8,623 nt of DNA, taken from positions 1 to 8,623 of the forward strand of contig JAESSZ010000215.1 of the NCBI GenBank assembly GCA_016763875.1, given 5' to 3'. Source of the stretch: Nannocystaceae bacterium (GTDB taxonomy: Bacteria > Myxococcota_A > Polyangia > Nannocystales > Nannocystaceae). Below are positions 1 to 5,854 of the stretch, piece after piece (position 1 is the stretch's first letter; every line of letters begins with the position of its first letter). The notes beneath the pieces were generated by a model that was given only the letters and a program-made list of their open reading frames with translations, searched no databases and was not told the DNA's origin. Position numbers and translations under genes: made by a program.

Positions 1-34
1 ATCGTCTTCACATCGTCCATAGATTCACTAAATG

Positions 35-52
35 CTCGGCCTTGCGGCCGGG
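35..52 (-). terminator. GC-rich hairpin, possible kinase terminator
   Basis: Read on the minus strand this is a 7-bp stem (CCCGGCC / GGCCGAG, one G-U pair) closed by a GCAA loop, a stable GNRA tetraloop. It lies about 130 bases past the kinase stop codon. No U-run follows, so it is not a textbook intrinsic terminator. It could instead be a transcript-end stabiliser or chance GC pairing. Confidence 0.3.
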
Positions 53-66
53 GTGGGTGCCGCGAC

Positions 67-181
67 GTGAGGGGTTCTCACAGGATATTCACACTCGTTC
101 GGCATGCCAGTCGGGATCCGCTTCACGTTCGGGACAAAAACTCGGATTTCATTGCCGGGCTCAACTCAACCGGGCACCGGC
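67..181 (+). pseudogene. Possible histidine-phosphatase N-terminal remnant
   Basis: Plus frame 1 is open from base 1 and has a GTG at 67. The translation contains IFTLVRHAS (about residues 7-15) and, 19 residues after the His, LNSTGHRL (about 32-39). This matches the order and spacing of the histidine-phosphatase (phosphoglycerate-mutase-like) N-terminus: strand 1 with the catalytic RH[GA] motif, then the L-x-x-x-G helix start. Beyond base 181 the frame runs antisense through the well-supported 3' end of the kinase gene and the resemblance stops. A full enzyme needs about 150-200 residues, so this could at most be a truncated leftover. The match is short and may be chance. No ribosome binding site is evident. 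Confidence 0.2.
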
Positions 182-2575
182 TCAAGGAGATCCGAGCGCA
201 GCGATTCGCGCGCTCACATCATCCGCGTGGGGGGAGTCAGGGCCGAACACGAGTTCGACCGAAACGCGAGCGGTGCGATTCGCCACCGCTGCGGCCGTGA
301 GCTCCCCCTGTTCGTCGAGCACCCCCCCGAGGCTGTAGGCGGCCCGGGCGTGCAGATCCGTGCCGATCGGCGTTCGTTCCACGACCCCGCGGAGCATCGC
401 GACGGCGGTGGCACGTGTTCTCGGTCGGAGCCCAAGTCCGCGCGCGATATTCACCTCGTGAAACCCGCGATCATCGAAGGGAGTTGTGATGGATTGAAGG
501 ATCACGAGTTGCTCCTCGAAGTACTCGATCGCCGCGTCATCTTCGCCCGCGCGCTGAAGCGAAACGCCAACGTTGCCGAGTCTTTCCACCATGAGTTCGG
601 GGCTAACCTTGCGAGCCCACCCGTCTTTCGCGAGTAAGATCTGCTGCTCGGCGGCGGCTCGGTGCCGGCCCATGCTCGTCAGCGCGGACGCGGTCCGTCC
701 AATGAGACGCGTCGCTAGCGGACCCCACGCGCCGTCGCCGGCCCAGTCCAGCGCGTCCTCGGCGACTTCGAGGGCTTCCCACGGTCGGCCTGTTTCGGAC
801 AGGATCAGTGCGTGTGCGTTTGCAACCGCTAGTTGCGCTTCGTCGAGGCGGTCCAGCCGCTCCTCTCGCGAGTAGGCGTAGTCAATCCAACCGGCGATAG
901 CGTCGGCCGACGCCTCACGGCGGTAGAGCACCTCGGCCAGCATAGCCGCGCACCGCATCGCTAGCCGGTCCGCACCGGACGCGTCCGACCGCTCAATGGC
1001 TTCTTCCAAAAGCTGCTGGCGCTGCTCGAGCGAACGCGTCTTGTCAGTAAGCGCCGTCAGATACAGCAACATCGCCAGCGTCGGACCGTGTTCGGTTGCC
1101 CGTGCGCGGTCCAGGTTGGCCGCAAGCTCTGTCCCGAGACTGCCTCCAACGACCGCGGTCGCAAGGTTGCGCTGCGCGTAGGACTCCAGACGTAGCACCG
1201 CCTCGCCGTGCTCCGGGTGGGGCCAGTCGAGACGCGCCAACTCGGGGTCTGCACAGCGCTCGCCCGTGGGAATTTCCTTCGTGTCGCGACGCCAGGCCGA
1301 TCCTGTGAACACCTGACTCAACTCGCCCTGCAAGCAGTGGCGGACATCTCGATGCTCCCGGCGATCGCCTTCGTTGCAAGCCGCCGCGTATCGCTGCGAC
1401 CAGTCGACGACATAAGCGTCGAGCGCTCTTTGGGCTGGCTTTTCCGAGACGGAACTCCGCTGCTCGTCCCACTGGATCTGAACCGCTTGTATCGGCGCCT
1501 TGCACGGGTCCTCCTCTTGAAGTGCAACTGTCGCCACCGCGGCCCCACCCATGATTGCGACACCAGCCAACCAGCGCCGAGTACTCGAACTCGATCGCTC
1601 GGCTCCTTGGAGGGCGCGCGACAACTCGTCGACGGACTGCCACCGGGATTCTCGGTTTGGCTGCAGCGCGCGAGCCACCACTTGATGCACTCGATCCGGA
1701 ACGTCGGATGCTCGCGGTTGTGGGGTCGCGCCCCTGCGTTTTTCCCGAGCCAGTGCATCCAGGGTCGGCGCGCGGAAGGGACGCTCCCCGTACAGCGACT
1801 CCCACAGGCAGACACCCAGGGCATAGATGTCATCGCTGGGGTCTGCCGGCAGACCTTGGTGCTGTTGCGGTGACATGTACGCGGGCGTCCCCAGCCAGAC
1901 TGCAGTGCGTGTGATCGGCTCCTCCGACACCTCAAGGTCTCCATCCGAGGACACCCGGGACTCTCCGGCCGGGGCCGTAGTCAGACCGAAGTCGAGAACC
2001 TTGACGACACCAGCGGCGTCTACCATCGCGTTGTCGGGTTTGAAATCGCGGTGGACGAGACCCAATGCATGGGCCGCCCGCAAGCCGTCCGCCGCTTGCT
2101 GGTACAGCTGCACGATCGCACGCCAACCCAGGGGTCCGCTGTGCTTGAGGTGAGCCCGAAGCGTGCGACCGTCGACGTATTCCATGACGATGTACGCGGG
2201 GTGGGTTTGCAGCGAGATGTCGAAGACTTCGACGACGTTGTCGTGCGCGATACGAGCGATCGTCCGTGCTTCCCGGTGAAGACGAGCCAGCGAAGTCGAG
2301 ACCTCCGATGCCAGGCGCTTCACGGCAACGTCGCGGTCCAGTTTCTCGTCGTGGGCAAGCCACACGACCCCCATGCCACCGCGGCCTAGTTCACGCAGCA
2401 ACGTGTATCGCGTATCGGCGATGCTCGGCGTGTTGGCGCGCTGCAGAAGCGACTGAAGAGCCTGCAGGACGCCCTCGGGCGCAGATTGGGGACTGCCCGC
2501 AAACGAGGCCAGCGCCCGCTCAACCTCAAGATCGGCGAGAGGGTCTTCCTCTCCACCCGAGGCAGGAGTCGTCAT
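182..2575 (-). CDS. Membrane-anchored Ser/Thr kinase with C-terminal TPR region
   Basis: A 797-residue Hanks-type protein kinase. The kinase domain (about residues 57-320) has the glycine loop GRGGMGVV (64-71), ATP-binding K86 in VAVK, a candidate helix-C E102, catalytic HRDFKPDN (175-182, D177) and DFG (195-197). Catalysis should therefore be intact. The activation segment is long (about 30 residues between DFG and GTPAYMSPQQ), and the usual APE glutamate is Q237. A single hydrophobic segment (about 335-352) follows Arg-Arg and should span the inner membrane. The rest (about 357-797) is presumably extracytoplasmic and contains the cysteine-bearing spacer seen in TPR-tailed myxobacterial kinases, then helical repeats such as LGNVGVSLQRAGEDDAAIEYF. 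I chose the ATG at 2575. The frame stays open upstream to 3028, but only antisense to the sigma gene. It diverges from the ECF sigma gene with a 27-bp gap, and its ligand and substrates are unknown. Confidence 0.95.
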   Translation of the reverse strand: MTTPASGGEEDPLADLEVERALASFAGSPQSAPEGVLQALQSLLQRANTPSIADTRYTLLRELGRGGMGVVWLAHDEKLDRDVAVKRLASEVSTSLARLHREARTIARIAHDNVVEVFDISLQTHPAYIVMEYVDGRTLRAHLKHSGPLGWRAIVQLYQQAADGLRAAHALGLVHRDFKPDNAMVDAAGVVKVLDFGLTTAPAGESRVSSDGDLEVSEEPITRTAVWLGTPAYMSPQQHQGLPADPSDDIYALGVCLWESLYGERPFRAPTLDALAREKRRGATPQPRASDVPDRVHQVVARALQPNRESRWQSVDELSRALQGAERSSSSTRRWLAGVAIMGGAAVATVALQEEDPCKAPIQAVQIQWDEQRSSVSEKPAQRALDAYVVDWSQRYAAACNEGDRREHRDVRHCLQGELSQVFTGSAWRRDTKEIPTGERCADPELARLDWPHPEHGEAVLRLESYAQRNLATAVVGGSLGTELAANLDRARATEHGPTLAMLLYLTALTDKTRSLEQRQQLLEEAIERSDASGADRLAMRCAAMLAEVLYRREASADAIAGWIDYAYSREERLDRLDEAQLAVANAHALILSETGRPWEALEVAEDALDWAGDGAWGPLATRLIGRTASALTSMGRHRAAAEQQILLAKDGWARKVSPELMVERLGNVGVSLQRAGEDDAAIEYFEEQLVILQSITTPFDDRGFHEVNIARGLGLRPRTRATAVAMLRGVVERTPIGTDLHARAAYSLGGVLDEQGELTAAAVANRTARVSVELVFGPDSPHADDVSARIAALGSP

Positions 2576-2584
2576 GCGCCGTTC

Positions 2585-2592
2585 AGTATACG
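2585..2592. promoter_or_regulatory. Candidate back-to-back -10 boxes on a GTATAC palindrome
   Basis: The 27-bp gap between the divergent kinase and sigma start codons is centred on GTATAC (2586-2591). Minus-strand reading gives TATACT (2590 to 2585), ending 9 bases before the kinase ATG. Plus-strand reading gives TATACG (2587-2592), ending 10 bases before the sigma ATG. Transcripts starting about 7 bases beyond each box would carry only a few leader bases. Neither gene has a convincing Shine-Dalgarno sequence, which fits leaderless or near-leaderless mRNAs. No clear -35 element is seen on either side, so this is a suggestion. Confidence 0.35.
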
Positions 2593-2602
2593 ATCGCGTG
2601 CC

Positions 2603-3163
2603 ATGGACGGCGATCACAGCGCGGAGTTGTATCGCCAATGGCGGGATGGAGACGCCAGCGCAGGCGATGAGATCGCGTCGCTGTACTGCGCGCGTGTGCT
2701 TAGTTTCTTCGAGTCGAAGGTGCCGGAGGCGGCCGAAGACCTCATGCAGAAGACCTTCCTCGCCTGTCTGGCGTCGACCACGGATCCGGCATCGATCCGC
2801 TCGTTTCGTGGATTTCTGTTTGGCATTGCGCGAAAGATGCTCCTTCAACACTTCGACGGGCGCGGCAAACTCAAGGGAGAGGTCCCCGTATCGCACCTCT
2901 CGCTCGCTGCACTGCGAACGACGCCAACCCAGCGGATCGCTCGCGACCAACAGGAAGCCCGCGTTCATGCGGCGCTCGCAGAGCTCGTGCTCGATCAGCA
3001 GATCGCACTCGAACTCTACTATTGGCACAAGATGTCGGTCCGCGAGATCGCGACGGCCCTTGATCTTTCAGAAGGGGGCGTTCGAGCGAAGCTCCACCGG
3101 GCGCGCCAACAGTTCAAGAAGACGTTGGCGGGGTCCGACGACGCCGAAGACGAAGCGTCATGA
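2603..3163 (+). CDS. ECF-type RNA polymerase sigma factor
   Basis: A 186-residue sigma-70 family protein with only regions 2 and 4, the ECF layout. Region 2 covers about residues 26-85: PEAAEDLMQKTFLACL corresponds to the usual D-A-E-D-L-V-Q-E-T-F helix, and SFRGFLFGIARKMLLQHF to the core- and -10-binding helices. Region 4 covers about 122-175, with helix-turn-helix SVREIATALDLSEGGVRAKLHRAR for -35 recognition. The first ATG giving a normal N-terminus is at 2603; an in-frame start at 2486 would run antisense into the kinase gene and adds a basic tail unlike the family. The tail DDAEDEAS is acidic. Position 50 is Lys where Glu or Asp is usual. No anti-sigma gene is nearby. The divergent kinase is the obvious candidate controller, by analogy with ECF sigma factors activated by partner Ser/Thr kinases. 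Promoter targets are unknown. Confidence 0.92.
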   Translation: MDGDHSAELYRQWRDGDASAGDEIASLYCARVLSFFESKVPEAAEDLMQKTFLACLASTTDPASIRSFRGFLFGIARKMLLQHFDGRGKLKGEVPVSHLSLAALRTTPTQRIARDQQEARVHAALAELVLDQQIALELYYWHKMSVREIATALDLSEGGVRAKLHRARQQFKKTLAGSDDAEDEAS

Positions 3164-3182
3164 CGGCAGTCGTCGTTCCTCC

Positions 3183-3200
3183 GCTCGGTCGACAACGAGC
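3183..3200. terminator. Weak hairpin between convergent genes
   Basis: The 40-bp gap between the convergent sigma and SUMF1-like genes contains GCTCG (3183-3187) and CGAGC (3196-3200) around an 8-base loop. There is no T-run on either strand and the stem is only 5 bp. It is the only candidate seen for a shared terminator. Confidence 0.2.
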
Positions 3201-3203
3201 TAG

Positions 3204-4358
3204 CTAGCCGTTGTAAGCGCACCGAAACGAAATCGAGCCCCAGTGGGCCGTCCCCGGCTCAGTGCCACGGGTGGCAACGCGGTGACCGGTGTCGGTGTCC
3301 GAGGAATCGCCACCCCCGCGAAGCGTTCGTGGGTCTTCGATGTGCCAGTCGGTGTCCTCGGCGCACGGTACCGCTGCGTCGGCCGGGACGCTGGCGGGAT
3401 TGTCCGCGGAGGCGGCAGACGATTCGTAGAAGTACTTCTCGTAACAATCGAAGGACCACTCGCGGACGTTACCCGCCAGGTCGAGGTGACCCCAGCGACC
3501 CGCGCCATCGGGTTTGGTACCCACCGGTTGGGTCGCGCCCGCGTCATAGACGGCCCGTGTTTCATCCGGCGGAGCGCCTCCCCACGGGTACAACCGGTTC
3601 TGGTCTCCGCCAGCAGCAGCAAATTCCCATTCCGCCTCTGTCGGCATGCGGCCGCCGTCCCAGACGCAAAATGCCTGAGCCTCGTACCACGACACGCACG
3701 TGATCGGCTTGTTCTCGTTGTCCCCGGGCTCATCGGTCCACGTCTCAAAGTTCGATGAGCAGTTCAGGCCCTGCTGTAACGCTCCCGGGGTGAGTCCGCT
3801 CCACGCCGCCTGCCAACCGCTGCCCTCGATTCCCGGGTGGTTTCCGTCGCCCACCTCCGGGCGCCAGTTGTCGTTCCACGCGTCGATGAAACGCCGAAAG
3901 CGACCCACAGTGACCGCGTATTTGTCCAACAGGAACGGGTCGACGTTTGCGTCGTGCTCGGGCTCTTCGCGCTCGATGCACGCCGTCAGGTCGCCAGGGG
4001 GACACGCGTCGTTGCCCATCTCGCTACGCCCTTGCAGGAACGAGCCGCCAGGCACGGCGATCGCGGCGCAACACGACTCCCCCGCGCAGATGTCCTCGAG
4101 TCCATCACAAGACGGATAGTCGTAGGTGGGCGGCGTTGAACCAGTCGAGCCGTCGGCGCTGGGAGCCTCGTCGTCTGAAGCGTCTTCAGTATCGGTTTCA
4201 CTGACGTCGCTGCCGGTTGATTCGTCTGCGGTGTCGGTGGGACCGCTCGCGCTTGTCCCTGACGTGGCGGTGGCTGGGCTTTCAGCGCTGCCATCATCTG
4301 AGTCACAAGCGGCGCCAAGTAGCGTAAGGCCGACAAGGGAGGGGAGTAGCCTGTTCAT
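3204..4358 (-). CDS. SUMF1/FGE-fold lipoprotein, probably non-catalytic
   Basis: A 384-residue exported protein. The signal peptide (1-17) ends in LLGAAC, giving lipidated C18; the -3 residue is Gly, a slightly atypical lipobox. A low-complexity Ser/Thr/Asp/Glu linker follows (about 19-78). The formylglycine-generating-enzyme (SUMF1) fold then shows its landmarks: VPGGSFLQG (102-110), GRMPTEAEWEFAA (236-248), YPWG (257-260), DLAGNVREW (293-301), LRGGG (346-350), HRVATRG (359-365) and SFRCA (377-381). True FGEs carry two copper-binding catalytic cysteines just after the R-G-G-S turn. Here residues 351-361 contain none, so sulfatase activation is unlikely and a binding or structural surface role is more plausible. 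Other cysteines (84, 91, 96, 97, 119, 127, 200, 221, 231, 305, 332, 380) could form disulfides. The start ATG at 4358 gives a clean signal peptide, though no strong ribosome site precedes it. The gene is convergent with the sigma factor. Confidence 0.93.
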   Translation of the reverse strand: MNRLLPSLVGLTLLGAACDSDDGSAESPATATSGTSASGPTDTADESTGSDVSETDTEDASDDEAPSADGSTGSTPPTYDYPSCDGLEDICAGESCCAAIAVPGGSFLQGRSEMGNDACPPGDLTACIEREEPEHDANVDPFLLDKYAVTVGRFRRFIDAWNDNWRPEVGDGNHPGIEGSGWQAAWSGLTPGALQQGLNCSSNFETWTDEPGDNENKPITCVSWYEAQAFCVWDGGRMPTEAEWEFAAAGGDQNRLYPWGGAPPDETRAVYDAGATQPVGTKPDGAGRWGHLDLAGNVREWSFDCYEKYFYESSAASADNPASVPADAAVPCAEDTDWHIEDPRTLRGGGDSSDTDTGHRVATRGTEPGTAHWGSISFRCAYNG

Positions 4359-4515
4359 TTCACGGGTAGGTCCGCCTCGGAGCCCAGCCGCTTCCGCTCA
4401 ACGGAAAAAACTCTCAGAAAAGAGGTTTCGCGCCTGTCACGTCGACCAACACGCGAAATAGCGCGCCAAGGAACATCCGACCCGGACGGGGTACCGCCGC
4501 GCCGTGGGAAAAGCG
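4359..4515. promoter_or_regulatory. Divergent intergenic region with inverted repeats
   Basis: This 157-bp spacer separates the SUMF1-like gene (minus) from the membrane-anchored protein (plus) and should hold both promoters. Two symmetrical elements are visible. One is an imperfect hairpin, AAAC-T-CTC / GAG-GTTT, around an AGAAAA loop (4408-4428, one bulged T). The other is a 7-base inverted repeat, TTTCGCG (4426-4432) and CGCGAAA (4452-4458), separated by 19 bases. Either could be an operator. I saw no convincing -35/-10 pair and no sigma-54 site. Confidence 0.35.
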
Positions 4516-5547
4516 ATGAGCCCGAGGCGGACGAAGATCTTCATACTCGTGATGGCCAGCGGGATATTGGCCATGGCGACCACGATCTTCTTCTCGTTTG
4601 TGTACAACGTGGACCACGAAGCGGACTACCAACCCATGGTCGTGGTCCCCTTTACCCACGACACGCTGCTCTCGATCGAATCCCTCTACAACTGGGACGA
4701 GCCCCCGCCCCAAGTGAGGCTCCGCGTTCTCGGGCTGGAGGGGCAGGTGCGCACACGCGTCGACTATGAAGATCGGGGATACGTGATGCTGTACGGGATC
4801 GCCGGTGGCGTCGTCTGGTTGGACGGCGGACAGCAAGGCATTCACACGCGAGCGGTCGACACACTCACGGTCCAGGATCGTTTCGGCCCGCTGCTGGACA
4901 CCGATCCTACGCTCAAGCGCGGATACAAGGTGCTTGGGTTGGCCGACGGGGGCCTCGCGGTCCGCGGCAAAGACCACACAATCTACCTGCTCACGCCCGG
5001 CGGAGGGCTACGAGCTGTCGACAAAGACACGGACGGCCTGGAGTTTCAGCATCGACCTGGCGGTGTCGACAAAGGCTCAGTGCGGTCCCAGACCACGAGC
5101 CTAAAACACAACAACGGGTGGGTGACCGCGGGAGGACTCGGCAAAGAACTCGTCAAGCCAGCATTCGTCGACGACTGGTCCTCGCAAAGTACCGTGAAAA
5201 TCGAGGACGATTTTCTGCTCCACAGCGTGAACTTCGAGGCTCCCGGAAACAGCGCGGTGCTGTCGCGCGCGACTGCACAAGCAGAACTGATGTGGTCCGT
5301 GTCGGCGCAGTCCATGATCGGAGAGATCCCGTTCGACGAACCCGCCTTCTCCGTCGTCTGGGCGGGGTGGCGAAGCGACGGGTTGTGGACGCTCTTGTCC
5401 GCACACAATGCGCTGCCACTCACCGAGGGTCTCGGCGGTCTCAGCAACATGTTCTTCTTCGTCGAACTCGATCCGGCCACGGGAAAGGTGCTGCAGCGGA
5501 ACGAGGTCCGGCCACCACAGGACGTCGCCGCTGGTCTCGCGGAGTAG
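4516..5547 (+). CDS. Membrane-anchored protein of unknown function, propeller-like
   Basis: A 343-residue protein that I do not firmly recognise. A basic start (SPRRTK) leads into one hydrophobic segment (about residues 8-29), probably an uncleaved signal anchor because there is no lipobox or clear cleavage site. The rest should lie outside the inner membrane. It is rich in short strand-turn patterns such as RLRVLGLEGQVRTRV, GLADGGLAVRGKDHTIYLLTPGG and FFVELDPATGKVLQRNE, which suggest beta-propeller blades. It contains no cysteine at all, unlike its lipoprotein neighbours. The ATG at 4516 is preferred because GGGA lies 6 bases upstream and the N-terminus is then a normal signal anchor; a GTG at 4504 would add four residues. 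It ends just before the hxlR-like remnant, with no terminator seen. It distantly recalls PA2928-type hypothetical proteins, but that is only an impression. Confidence 0.85.
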   Translation: MSPRRTKIFILVMASGILAMATTIFFSFVYNVDHEADYQPMVVVPFTHDTLLSIESLYNWDEPPPQVRLRVLGLEGQVRTRVDYEDRGYVMLYGIAGGVVWLDGGQQGIHTRAVDTLTVQDRFGPLLDTDPTLKRGYKVLGLADGGLAVRGKDHTIYLLTPGGGLRAVDKDTDGLEFQHRPGGVDKGSVRSQTTSLKHNNGWVTAGGLGKELVKPAFVDDWSSQSTVKIEDDFLLHSVNFEAPGNSAVLSRATAQAELMWSVSAQSMIGEIPFDEPAFSVVWAGWRSDGLWTLLSAHNALPLTEGLGGLSNMFFFVELDPATGKVLQRNEVRPPQDVAAGLAE

Positions 5548-5555
5548 CTGAGTAA

Positions 5556-5851
5556 CTCGATGTGGTCGGTGATCGCTGGAGCTTGGTCCTGCTCCGCGAC
5601 GTTCTACTTCACGGCACCGTTCGGTGCAGCCAACTCAAGAACGCGGCTGAACGAATCTCGACCAACATCCTGACGGATCGGCTGCGCCAGCTCGAAGCGG
5701 CGGGACTCCTCATCGCCACGCTGTACCAAGATCGCCCCCTCGGCCACCGACAAAGGCAGAGACAGAGGCTTACAGCCGCTGCGGTGGGAGCTGAGCGTAC
5801 AGCTCGCCAAAGCCAGCGGTAGCGAGATCGTCGCCATCGCGAGACACTGGG
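5556..5851 (+). pseudogene. Decayed HxlR-family transcription regulator
   Basis: The winged-helix core of an HxlR-type regulator is clear: LDVVGDRWSLVLLRDVLL, then RCSQLKNAAERISTNILTDRLRQLEAAGLL and YQDRP (5556-5738). Homology begins directly after an in-frame TAA (5553-5555), so the usual N-terminus with its conserved Cys (C-P-x-A-R-A-L) is missing or interrupted. After YQDRP the family continues with about seven residues and then T-[DE]-x-G-R. Here that continuation, TDKGRDRGLQPLRWELS, appears only in another plus frame from about 5746. The gap is 7 bases instead of about 21, matching a 14-base deletion that shifts the frame. The second frame has no stop until 6123, so the original C-terminus is lost as well. 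A GTG at 5562 could still give an 86-residue truncated protein with a scrambled tail. The gene is almost certainly non-functional as a regulator. Confidence 0.78.
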
Positions 5852-5854
5852 GGA

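Larger units (their letters stand above)
1..181. other. Left-edge non-coding stretch
   Basis: No complete gene is seen in these 181 bases, which lie beyond the stop codon of the kinase gene. The stretch holds a GC-rich hairpin (35-52) and, in plus frame 1, an open frame with a short match to the start of the histidine-phosphatase fold. Both are listed separately. It could be the decayed end of a neighbour or simply intergenic DNA. Confidence 0.5.

Noticed and set aside
1044..1944. Long open frames on both strands inside the kinase gene
   Set aside because: They are rich in Arg, Ala and Ser with no recognisable domain, typical shadows of a GC-rich gene.
182..2575. Kinase as a pseudokinase because of the SPQQ motif
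   Set aside because: K86, D177, N182 and D195 are all present, so the catalytic core is intact.
2581..2584. GAAC (minus strand) as an ECF -35 element for autoregulation
   Set aside because: It lies between the TATACT box and the kinase ATG, so a promoter using it would start inside the kinase coding region.
2486..2602. In-frame extension of the sigma factor by 39 residues
   Set aside because: It overlaps the kinase N-terminus on the other strand and adds a basic tail unlike ECF sigma factors. The ATG at 2603 gives a normal length.
2576..3028. In-frame N-terminal extension of the kinase by 151 codons
   Set aside because: It lies entirely antisense to the well-supported sigma gene and has no kinase-family sequence; the normal N-terminus begins at the ATG at 2575.
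5730..5760. Programmed frameshift in the HxlR gene
   Set aside because: No slippery run or pause hairpin is seen, and the spacing requires about 14 missing bases, which a -1 or +1 shift would not restore.
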